Part shown: positions 1 to 6,575 of the stretch, piece after piece
Layout: every line of letters begins with the position of its first letter
How positions within the stretch are numbered: position 1 is the first letter of the stretch
Assembly (NCBI GenBank): GCA_946545765.1
Contig: CAMNNS010000030.1
Span: 1-13,168, forward strand
Length of the DNA stretch: 13,168 nucleotides
Source of the DNA: an uncultured Bacteroidales bacterium
GTDB taxonomy: Bacteria > Bacteroidota > Bacteroidia > Bacteroidales > UBA932
Direction of reading: 5' to 3'
Position numbers and translations under genes: made by a program
The notes under the pieces: generated by a model
Seen by the model: the letters and a program-made list of their open reading frames with translations, nothing else
Databases searched by the model: none
Told to the model about the DNA's origin: nothing

Positions 1-142
1 CCCAATTTGAATTCTCTCCAAACATTCCAAAACTCTCCCCTATTTTCATGTTCAACTTGACCATAATTTTAATAATCTGATCTATAGCCAACAATATAAG
101 GGTAATAGAAAGTAATGTTATTTTTTTACCTTGTTTAGTCAT
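1..142 (-). CDS. lspA: Lipoprotein signal peptidase LspA, N-terminal part (cut by window edge)
   Basis: Only the first 47 codons are in the window. The protein starts at the ATG at 142-140. It has a short basic N-terminus (TKQGKK), a hydrophobic first membrane segment (about residues 8-20) and the motif DQIIK at residues 21-25, which matches the conserved N-terminal DQxxK of signal peptidase II. The following IGES also fits the family in Bacteroidetes. LspA is an inner-membrane aspartyl protease that removes the signal peptide of diacylated prolipoproteins; its catalytic aspartates lie beyond the edge and cannot be checked. The start lies 22 bases after the stop of the TraR/DksA-family gene on the same strand, so it is probably the last gene seen of an ileS-dksA-lspA operon. 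That gene order in this phylum supports the call. Confidence 0.85.
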   Translation of the reverse strand, partial: MTKQGKKITLLSITLILLAIDQIIKIMVKLNMKIGESFGMFGENSNW

Positions 143-164
143 TAAATCCTAATTAGTATTCCCT

Positions 165-1091
165 TTATCTACTTTCCTTATCCTCAACACTTAAAGTTGC
201 ATGAGGAACTGCTAACAAACGCTCTTTAGGGATAAGTTTTCCAGTTTTTCTGCTTATTCCGTAAGTTTTATTCTCAATTCTAACTAAAGCAGCTTCAAGT
301 GATTGTATGATTTTATATAATCTGTGAGCAAACTCGCTACTCTCCTCTCTAAACAAGTATGAAGCCCCTTCTTCAAGAGCTTTAAATGTAGGGGAAGTAT
401 CCTCCACATCATTACTCTTACTATGGTTAATAGCATTTCTCAGCATTTCATATTGATCTTTCTTCTCCGCTAACTTCTTTAGAATAACCTCCTTGAACAT
501 CTTTAAATCTTCATCACTATACCTTGCTTTTGGTACAACATTTTCTGCAACATGTTTTTTTGCAACATGAGTTTTATTGAGAGAAACTTTATTACCAATA
601 TTTTTTTCAACAAGTTGCTTCTTTACAACAGGTTTTTTTACTACTGCTTTCTTAACAACCACCTTTTTGACAACAGGTTTCTTTGCTACTGTTTTCTTTA
701 CAACCGCCTTCTTAACAGCTGGTTTCTTCGCTACTACTTTCTTTGCAACTACCTTTTTAACCGCAGGCTTTTTTGCTACGGCTTTCTTTGCAACTACCTT
801 TTTAACAGCTGGTTTCTTTGCTACCGATTTCTTAACTACTGCCTTTTTAGCAACAGGTTTCTTTGCTACCGATTTCTTAACAACTGCCTTTTTAGCAATA
901 GGTTTTTTTGCTACAGTCTTCTTAACAACTGTCTTTTTAGCAACAGGTTTTTTTGCTGCTGTTTTTTTAGCAACTGCCTTTTTAACAGCAGGTTTCTTGG
1001 CTACTACTTTCTTTGTAACCGCCTTTTTAACTGCAGGCTTCTTTGCTACTGATTTCTTCGCAACGCCCTTTTTAACAATTTTCTTTGCCAT
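165..1091 (-). CDS. TraR/DksA-family regulator with a long lysine-rich repeat tail
   Basis: This is a 308-residue protein in two parts. Residues 1 to about 158 are a low-complexity, strongly basic tail of KK pairs separated by A/V/T/S, with a proline every 15 residues (19, 34, 49 ... 154). A linker follows (159-189). Residues 190-308 are the TraR/DksA-type domain typical of Bacteroidetes, with the signatures DTSPTFKALEEGA, ALVRIENKTYGI and TGKLIPKERLLAVPHATLS. Family members act on RNA polymerase, usually with ppGpp. The whole protein lacks cysteine, so the zinc finger of classical DksA is absent. The tail resembles histone H1-like DNA-binding tails, so nucleic-acid binding is a reasonable inference. 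I chose the ATG at 1091 (MAKKIVKK) because the longer reading from 1148 would overlap the end of ileS and adds an unrelated sequence. The gene begins 17 bases after the ileS stop and is probably cotranscribed with it. Confidence 0.88.
   Translation of the reverse strand: MAKKIVKKGVAKKSVAKKPAVKKAVTKKVVAKKPAVKKAVAKKTAAKKPVAKKTVVKKTVAKKPIAKKAVVKKSVAKKPVAKKAVVKKSVAKKPAVKKVVAKKAVAKKPAVKKVVAKKVVAKKPAVKKAVVKKTVAKKPVVKKVVVKKAVVKKPVVKKQLVEKNIGNKVSLNKTHVAKKHVAENVVPKARYSDEDLKMFKEVILKKLAEKKDQYEMLRNAINHSKSNDVEDTSPTFKALEEGASYLFREESSEFAHRLYKIIQSLEAALVRIENKTYGISRKTGKLIPKERLLAVPHATLSVEDKESR
631..1080 (-). repeat. Ten tandem 45-bp units encoding the 15-residue lysine-rich repeat
   Basis: On the plus strand the same unit start (ggt or ggc followed by a T-rich stretch) recurs at 631, 676, 721, 766, 811, 856, 901, 946, 991 and 1036, exactly 45 bases apart. 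On the coding strand each unit gives 15 residues close to VAKKAVVKKSVAKKP. Units differ mostly by synonymous or A/V/T/S changes; those at 811 and 856 are almost identical. The repeat is wholly inside the TraR/DksA-family gene and keeps its frame, so copy number could change by slippage or recombination without breaking the gene. Confidence 0.93.
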
Positions 1092-1108
1092 AATTATATA
1101 GTATAAAT

Positions 1109-4100
1109 TTATTTCTCCACTTTTATCGCGATAACACCATCTTCCCACTCCACTTTTGTTGAACCTCTTAATTCTTCACTATCTGATGATACTACTTTTA
1201 TTTCATTTGCTAAAGTTTGAGCACAAATATAATCTTTCAAATCTTTTTCTCCACCCTCTAACATATCAACTATCTCCTCTTTTGATTCTATTATAACTCT
1301 AATTCTATCAGTAACATCAAATCCAGAATCTTTTCTTAGATTTTGAATTCTATTTACCAATTCACGAGCAATACCCTCTCTTTTTAAACTATCTGAAATT
1401 TGAATATCTAAAGCTACAGTCAAAGCACCATCATTAGCTACTAACCAACCCGGCATATCCTCAGAACTTATTTCATAATCTGTACTTTCCAATATAACAT
1501 TTCCACTTTCTAATTTCAATTCGTACTTCTCAGACTTCTCTATCTCAGATATTTCCTTTTGTCCTAAATTAGTAAATGCAGTTGCAATTTCTTTCATTTG
1601 CTTCCCATATTTCTTACCCAAAGTTTTAAATACAGGTTTGATTTTCTTTATTATAATACCTTCTGTATCGGTTATATATTCAACTGTTTTAACATTAACT
1701 TCTCCCAATATTAGTTTCTCTACCTTCTCAAACTGCTCCTTAACCTTTGGCGATATTACAGGTACCATAATTCTTGCAAGAGGCTGACGCACTTTTATAT
1801 TAACCTTTCTCCTTAATGCTAAAATCATAGAAGAGCTAATCTGTGCCATCTCCATACGCTCTTCTAAATCTTTGTCTATTAAAGATTCATCTGCGTTTGG
1901 CATAATTACGGAGTGAACGGTGCTCTCTTTATGCAAGCCCGAGACTTTGTTTAAATCACAGAATAACTGATCCATATAGAATGGTGCAATGGGAGCTGCT
2001 AATATTGCTACTGTTTCTAAACAAGAGTATAATGTTTGATAAGCTGCAAGTTTATTCTCATTCATTGTACCGCCCCAAAATCTTTTTCTGTTAAGTCTTA
2101 CATACCAATTACTTAAATGATCACATACAAACTCTTGAATTTTACGACCTGCCATTGTCACATCGTAATCTTCATAAGCTTTCTTAACATCTTTGATTAA
2201 CGAATTAAGATAAGAAATTATCCAACGATCTATTTCTTCTCTTTGAGATATAGGAATTTGTGGTGCTTTTGCATCAAATTTATCAACATTACTATAAAGT
2301 GCAAAGAATGAGTAGGTGTTATACAATGTCCCAAAGAATTTTCTACGAACCTCATCTACATTATCTTCATCAAATTTAAGATTGTCCCAAGGTTGTGCAT
2401 TTGTCAACATATACCATCGTAAAGCATCGGCACCATATTTGTCAATTTGTTCAAATGGATCAACTGCATTTCCCAAACGCTTACTCATTTTCTCCCCCTT
2501 CTTATCCAAAACTAATCCATTGGAAACTACTGTTTTAAATGCTGGAGTACCACTCACCATAGTATGTATTGCATGTAGAGTATAGAACCAACCTCGTGTT
2601 TGATCTACCCCCTCTGCTATAAAATCTGCTGTTTGCCCAAATTGAGGTTTATCCTTGTTTATCAACCACTCCTGAGCATAAGGCATTGCACCAGAATCAA
2701 ACCAGACATCAATTAAATCACTCTCACGCTTCATTTCTTTTCCCGATTCAGATAATAAAACTATCTCATCAATATAAGGTTTATGAAGATCTATTCTATC
2801 ATAATTTTCATCAGAAAAATCGCCAACAATAAAACCTTTATCCTTCAAAGGATTGCTCTTCATTATTCCTGCACTCACCGCTTTATCTATCTCATTATAA
2901 AGTTCCTCAACACTACCAATACATTTTTCTTCTCGTTTATCTTCTGTTCTCCAAATTGGTAACGGGGTCCCCCAATATCTACTTCTACTTAGATTCCAAT
3001 CTTGTAAATTCTCCAACCACTTACCAAATCTACCACTACCTGTACTCTCTGGTTTCCAAGTTATTTCACGATTTAATTCTATCATTTTATCTCTCACAGC
3101 AGTAGCCTTGATAAACCAACTATCTAAAGGATAATATAATACCGGCTTATCTGTACGCCAACAATGAGGATAAGAGTGAGTGTGTTTTTCTATCTTAAAA
3201 GCCTTCCCTTCTTGTTTCATCTGCACACATATATCAACATCTAAAGTAGGCGAATCGGGAGTGAGAGAAGAATCATAAGCATTTTTAACATAACGACCGG
3301 CAAACTCCAGATAAGAGTCTCTCACTCTTTCTTTTACAAAGTTGTCATCTAAATCTTCTACTCTATAAAATTTCCCTGTTCTATCTACCATTGGTCTCAT
3401 TACACCCTCTTTATCCTTAAGAGTGAATGGAGCAATATTATTTTGTTTAGCAACTCTGTCATCATCAGCACCAAAAGTTGGGGCAATATGAACAATTCCT
3501 GTTCCATCCTCTGTTGAAACAAAATCACCAGAGATAACTTTCATAGTATTCTTCTCAGGGGCAATCCATGGTAGAAGTTGCACATACGAAATACCTTCTA
3601 AATTCCTACCATTAAAAGAGTTATCTAACACTTTAAACGGCACAACTTTATCTCCAATCTTGTAATCCTCTAACGCTATTTCTTTACCTTTTGGATTAAA
3701 GTTGGAATTAACCAAATCTTTTGCAACTAAATAATAGGCAGGTTTACCGCTGTAAGGATTAAACGATTGAACTTTAACATACTCAATATTTGGACCTACA
3801 CAAAGAGCCACATTAGAGGGGAGTGTCCATGGTGTTGTTGTCCATGCTAATATATATAATTCTCCCTGATTCAACTCATTACCATTAACATCTTTAAAGA
3901 GAAATTCACTCTTTGTATCTTTAACAACCTCAAATTGAACGGTTGCTGTTGTATCTTTGACCTCTCTATAACATCCAGGTTGATTCAATTCATGTGAACT
4001 TAAACCTGTACCTGCTGCTGGAGAATATGGTTGAATTGTGTAACCTTTATATAATAAACCCTTAGTATGCAAATTTTTAAGAAGATACCACAAAGTTTCG

Positions 4101-4567
4101 ATATATCTATTATCATAGGTAATGTAAGGATTGTTCATATCTACCCAATAACCTATCTCTTCTGTTAGATTAACCCACTCTGCAGTATATTTCATCACCT
4201 CTTTTCTACATGCCGCATTATACTCTTCTACAGAGACTTTAATACCTATATCTTCCTTTGTAATTCCAAGAAGTTTTTCTACTCCAAGTTCTACAGGTAA
4301 GCCATGAGTATCCCAACCCGCTTTTCTATTTACCTTAAAACCTGTTTGTGTTTTATATCTACAATAAGCATCTTTAATAGCTCTTGCCATAACATGGTGA
4401 ATACCAGGCTTCCCATTCGCTGAAGGGGGACCCTCGAAAAATATAAATTCGGGAGCACACTCACGCTCTTTCATCACATTTTCAAAACAATTCTGTGCCT
4501 TCCACCTTTCGAGGATATTCTTTCCAACCTCTACTAAATCAAATTTCTTATACTCTTGAAAACCCAT
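1109..4567 (-). CDS. ileS: Isoleucyl-tRNA synthetase, type 2, with a GIHH signature
   Basis: This 1152-residue class I synthetase attaches isoleucine to tRNA-Ile in the cytoplasm. The catalytic region opens with PPSANGKPGIHHVM (about residues 47-60), followed by GWDTHGLPVE (84-93). The CP1 editing domain shows WTTTPWTLPSN (242-252) and TEDGTGIVHIAPTFGADDD (352-370). The second signature is KMSKR at 693-697 (usually KMSKS). The C-terminal third is the anticodon-binding region plus an extension. The length and sequences such as SSHELNQPGCYREVKD (190-205) place it with the long, eukaryote-like type 2 enzymes, which are generally less sensitive to mupirocin than the shorter type 1. The first signature reads G-I-H-H at residues 55-58, where the normal pattern is H-x-G-H. 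The gene appears intact and leads the operon with the DksA-family gene and lspA. Confidence 0.97.
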   Translation of the reverse strand: MGFQEYKKFDLVEVGKNILERWKAQNCFENVMKERECAPEFIFFEGPPSANGKPGIHHVMARAIKDAYCRYKTQTGFKVNRKAGWDTHGLPVELGVEKLLGITKEDIGIKVSVEEYNAACRKEVMKYTAEWVNLTEEIGYWVDMNNPYITYDNRYIETLWYLLKNLHTKGLLYKGYTIQPYSPAAGTGLSSHELNQPGCYREVKDTTATVQFEVVKDTKSEFLFKDVNGNELNQGELYILAWTTTPWTLPSNVALCVGPNIEYVKVQSFNPYSGKPAYYLVAKDLVNSNFNPKGKEIALEDYKIGDKVVPFKVLDNSFNGRNLEGISYVQLLPWIAPEKNTMKVISGDFVSTEDGTGIVHIAPTFGADDDRVAKQNNIAPFTLKDKEGVMRPMVDRTGKFYRVEDLDDNFVKERVRDSYLEFAGRYVKNAYDSSLTPDSPTLDVDICVQMKQEGKAFKIEKHTHSYPHCWRTDKPVLYYPLDSWFIKATAVRDKMIELNREITWKPESTGSGRFGKWLENLQDWNLSRSRYWGTPLPIWRTEDKREEKCIGSVEELYNEIDKAVSAGIMKSNPLKDKGFIVGDFSDENYDRIDLHKPYIDEIVLLSESGKEMKRESDLIDVWFDSGAMPYAQEWLINKDKPQFGQTADFIAEGVDQTRGWFYTLHAIHTMVSGTPAFKTVVSNGLVLDKKGEKMSKRLGNAVDPFEQIDKYGADALRWYMLTNAQPWDNLKFDEDNVDEVRRKFFGTLYNTYSFFALYSNVDKFDAKAPQIPISQREEIDRWIISYLNSLIKDVKKAYEDYDVTMAGRKIQEFVCDHLSNWYVRLNRKRFWGGTMNENKLAAYQTLYSCLETVAILAAPIAPFYMDQLFCDLNKVSGLHKESTVHSVIMPNADESLIDKDLEERMEMAQISSSMILALRRKVNIKVRQPLARIMVPVISPKVKEQFEKVEKLILGEVNVKTVEYITDTEGIIIKKIKPVFKTLGKKYGKQMKEIATAFTNLGQKEISEIEKSEKYELKLESGNVILESTDYEISSEDMPGWLVANDGALTVALDIQISDSLKREGIARELVNRIQNLRKDSGFDVTDRIRVIIESKEEIVDMLEGGEKDLKDYICAQTLANEIKVVSSDSEELRGSTKVEWEDGVIAIKVEK

Positions 4568-4599
4568 ATCTATTTAATTAACTATTGAAGTATTCCTAT

Positions 4600-4631
4600 C
4601 AAAAAAATATACATTTTTAGCAATTGACAAA
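4600..4631 (-). promoter_or_regulatory. Weak promoter candidate for the ileS operon
   Basis: On the minus strand a TTTG at 4631-4628 is followed, 18 bases later, by TATTTTTTTG at 4609-4600. This resembles the Bacteroidetes pattern TTTG - about 19 bases - TAnnTTTG, except that the -7 element has two extra T residues. It would leave an untranslated leader of about 26 bases before the ileS start. The call rests on pattern alone. Confidence 0.3.
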
Positions 4632-4656
4632 TTTATAAAAAAACTTCATTAAATGT

Positions 4657-4686
4657 GTTGGAATAATCATATTTAAAATAATTTTG
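4657..4686 (+). promoter_or_regulatory. Bacteroidetes-type promoter before the glycosidase gene
   Basis: GTTG at 4657-4660 stands 18 bases before TAATTTTG at 4679-4686, which matches the -7 consensus TAnnTTTG fully. The ATG of the secreted glycosidase reading frame follows at 4718. That an apparently good promoter serves a reading frame with an early stop is relevant to whether the gene decayed recently. Confidence 0.55.
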
Positions 4687-4717
4687 TATAAAATTTCCAA
4701 GTCTTTATACAAAATTT

Positions 4718-5572
4718 ATGAAAAGATATTTCACACTCATCATTTTAAGCCTTATCACAATAGAGGTTATAGGGCAAAATAATAAAGAATATGTCACAAT
4801 TTCAAGAGGGGGATAAAAAGATACAATTTACAATTGGAATAATACAAAAATTTCTGTAATTCATCACGATACATTATATGGAGTCCCTCAGCACATCTCA
4901 ATTATAGAGATGGATAGAAAAGATTTCAAATTCTCTTTTGTAAATCACAACGGAATGAAAAGAACAAGTGATATAGCTACGAGTAATAATGAGATTATCG
5001 CGATAAATGGCACCTTCTACGATATGAAGTATGGTAATTCTGTCTGCTACTTGCAGATAGATGGGAAGATGCAAGACACAACAAGATTCGAAGATTTTTA
5101 TCCTCAGATCAATGGAGCAGTAAAAATAAAAAACGGGAGATTAAAAATTATTAATTGGGACCCGAAGAAGGAGAAAAAATTTAGGAGAAAAGCAAGTAAA
5201 TCAAGTAGATGCAATAAGAAAGTTTCTATCATGGTTGCTCAGCCCATCTTAATTAAAAACAGAAAAAAGGGGGAGATTTCTAATAATATGCCCGGATTTA
5301 ACGATACAAAACACAACAGAAGTGTTCTATTTACAAAAAAAGATAAAGTCTATTTTTTGATTATTGATGGAAGGAGGAAAGGGTTTGCAGAAGGAATGAC
5401 TATTAGTGAATTGCAAGATTTCTTGATTAAACTTGGAGCAGAGCAAGCAATAAATTTAGATGGAGGAGGTTCCTCAACACTTTGGACTAAAGAACACGGA
5501 ATTATAAACTATCCAAGTGATAAAAACGGAGAAAGAAATATCGCAAATCATATTGCCGTACACTGCAAATAA
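4718..5572 (+). pseudogene. Phosphodiester glycosidase (NAGPA family) interrupted by an in-frame stop
   Basis: One reading frame runs from the ATG at 4718 to the stop at 5570-5572 (284 codons) but carries a TAA at codon 33 (4814-4816). Before the stop is a Sec signal peptide: basic start MKRYF, hydrophobic core, probable cleavage near IGQ at residues 18-20. After it, in the same frame, the protein continues as a recognisable NAGPA/phosphodiester glycosidase domain (the family of the enzyme that uncovers mannose-6-phosphate). Motifs are NGTFYDM (97-103), DGRRKGFAEGMT (217-228) and NLDGGGSST (246-254). The next usable ATG is at 4910; starting there gives 220 residues without the signal peptide or the first strands, including the WNNTKISV segment. 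No frameshift is needed, so this is a single nonsense change, a sequencing error, or readthrough. TAA ends other genes in the window, so a changed genetic code is unlikely. The export and substrate roles are inferred from the family. Confidence 0.8.
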
Positions 5573-5584
5573 ATATTATCTTTG
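5553..5584 (+). promoter_or_regulatory. Bacteroidetes-type promoter for the cvpA-family gene
   Basis: TATCTTTG at 5577-5584 matches TAnnTTTG in full, with a TTG at 5553-5555 (spacer 21 bases) as a possible -33 element. It overlaps the alternative TTG start at 5582, so it favours the ATG at 5609 as the true start of the following gene. Confidence 0.45.
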
Positions 5585-5608
5585 AACTCTCTTAAAATAT
5601 TTGTGGAA

Positions 5609-6112
5609 ATGGGAACGACTATAGATATAATCTTGATTAGCTGTTCTATATGTGCCATTATATGGGGGGCGTATAGAGGTCTGACTACCCAAATAATGGG
5701 GATACTTGGAATAGTATTAGGTTTGTGGCTGGCCTCTAAATTTACAGTAAATATAGCCACTTGGATAAATGATTTTTTTGATGGGGAAAAATATCTCGAT
5801 GGGATTAAAATAGCCGTTTATATCATATTCGTAATTCTAATTGTAATCCTATGTAAGTTATTAGGAAAATTATTAGATAATATATTCAATCTAACCATTT
5901 TAGGTAGTGTTAACAGAATATTAGGAGGGCTTTTTTGCCTATTAAAAGTTATTTTGATATTTGCAGCAATTGCCAGCATTATCAATTATGCAGATAATTC
6001 CCTTGAATTTGATTTTGTAAAGACTCTTAAAACAAGTAAAGGGTTCAACTTATTAGTAGAAATAGCTGACAAGGTTCTTCCGTATATTAAGAGTTTATTC
6101 TCTTTATCATAG
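5609..6112 (+). CDS. CvpA-family inner-membrane protein
   Basis: This is a 167-residue protein with four hydrophobic segments, about residues 5-20, 27-45, 66-88 and 105-126. The N-terminus has the family pattern of an aspartate in the first helix followed by GAYRGL (IDIILI at 5-10, GAYRGL at 20-25), and SVNRILGGLFCLLK at 100-113 matches the conserved SxxNrxLGgl region. CvpA proteins are needed for colicin V production in E. coli and more broadly affect envelope physiology; the biochemical role is unknown. I chose the ATG at 5609 rather than the TTG at 5582, because the latter lies on a promoter-like element and adds nine unconserved residues. It follows the broken glycosidase by 36 bases. Its position next to a peptide-export cassette is suggestive given the name, but CvpA is widespread and this may be chance. 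Confidence 0.85.
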   Translation: MGTTIDIILISCSICAIIWGAYRGLTTQIMGILGIVLGLWLASKFTVNIATWINDFFDGEKYLDGIKIAVYIIFVILIVILCKLLGKLLDNIFNLTILGSVNRILGGLFCLLKVILIFAAIASIINYADNSLEFDFVKTLKTSKGFNLLVEIADKVLPYIKSLFSLS

Positions 6113-6148
6113 AACCGTTTTATAATCAAATATATATACAATCCATTA

Positions 6149-6167
6149 TCTCTATCAAAAATAGAGA
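6149..6167 (+). terminator. Weak hairpin after the cvpA-family gene
   Basis: TCTCTAT (6149-6155) and ATAGAGA (6161-6167) form a 7-bp stem with a 5-base loop, 36 bases after the cvpA-family stop. No T-tract follows directly, so termination is only a possibility. Confidence 0.25.
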
Positions 6168-6199
6168 GATATGCTACTGAATTTTACTTGTTTTTCATT

Positions 6200-6224
6200 T
6201 TATTTTCTTAATAAAAGAAAATAA
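6200..6224. terminator. Perfect 10-bp AT-rich hairpin, possible terminator
   Basis: TTATTTTCTT (6200-6209) and AAGAAAATAA (6215-6224) are exact inverted copies around a 5-base loop. The stem has a single G-C pair and follows a T-rich run (6189-6206). It lies between the cvpA-family gene and the accessory cassette and may separate their transcription. The stability is low, so this is a weak call. Confidence 0.3.
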
Positions 6225-6304
6225 TCTCATCGCGATAAATTTATTTTACCAATTGGCATACGATTGTACTGATGACCCACCATCTTTGTAAACAAAAATA
6301 AAAG

Positions 6305-6472
6305 ATGGAACAATTTCTTTCATACAATAAAAGTGATTTTATAAAAAGCATAAAAGAAGATCCGAGTTCAATGCTAATACCAACCCTTAGATTTGGAGCA
6401 GTAATATACCTTATTGCGATAATAGTTGGAATAGCAATAGGAGTTATTGCTTTAATGATAAGCATATTATAG
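6305..6472 (+). CDS. 55-residue single-span membrane peptide, possible immunity protein
   Basis: I do not recognise a family. The frame opens at the ATG at 6305 and ends with TAG at 6470-6472. The first 30 residues are polar and mixed in charge (FLSYNKSDFIKSIKEDPSS); the last 25 are almost entirely hydrophobic and Gly-containing (IAIIVGIAIGVIALM around 37-51), one membrane span ending at the C-terminus. There is no double-glycine leader, no cysteine and no signal-peptidase site, so it does not look like a substrate of the next gene. A partial -7 element (CATCTTTG, 6281-6288) precedes it. Small hydrophobic proteins beside bacteriocin exporters are often immunity proteins, which is the basis for that suggestion; it is inference from position and hydrophobicity only. 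Continuous open frame, normal codon use and a sharp polar-to-hydrophobic switch favour a real gene. Confidence 0.55.
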   Translation: MEQFLSYNKSDFIKSIKEDPSSMLIPTLRFGAVIYLIAIIVGIAIGVIALMISIL

Positions 6473-6504
6473 AAGGATTATTTTGTTACTATAATTAATT
6501 TGAT

Positions 6505-6565
6505 TGCCGGGTTATAATTGGGGGGAAGATTTTTGAAGAGAAGATATTTATAATCCGGCATTTTT
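6505..6565 (+). promoter_or_regulatory. Terminator-like inverted repeat directly before the transporter start
   Basis: TGCCGGGTTATAA (6505-6517) pairs with TTATAATCCGGCA (6548-6560): 13 pairs including one G-U, around a 30-base loop, followed by five T residues (6561-6565). By shape this is an intrinsic terminator, but the transporter ATG is only 10 bases after the T-tract. Either transcripts must read through it (attenuation), or transcription starts inside the loop, where a rough promoter can be seen (TTG at 6504-6506, GATTTTTG at 6528-6535) and the repeat would act as a DNA operator. Confidence 0.55.
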
Positions 6566-6575
6566 AAAAAAAGAA

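Noticed and set aside
552..1101. Two long plus-strand open frames rich in F, L, C, T and A
   Set aside because: They are the antisense of the lysine-rich repeat; lysine codons read backwards give Phe/Leu, and the repeat has no stops by composition.
1092..1148. Extended start for the TraR/DksA-family protein
   Set aside because: It would overlap the ileS end and adds 19 unrelated residues; the ATG at 1091 begins the tail directly.
2316..2585. Plus-strand open frame inside ileS
   Set aside because: It is antisense to conserved synthetase sequence including the KMSKR region, with no recognisable domain.
4814..4816. Altered genetic code with TAA as sense
   Set aside because: TAA ends other clearly complete genes in the window, including the DksA-family gene and peptide 2.
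5548..5760. Minus-strand frame at the glycosidase-cvpA junction
   Set aside because: It overlaps both better-supported plus-strand genes and looks like a shadow.
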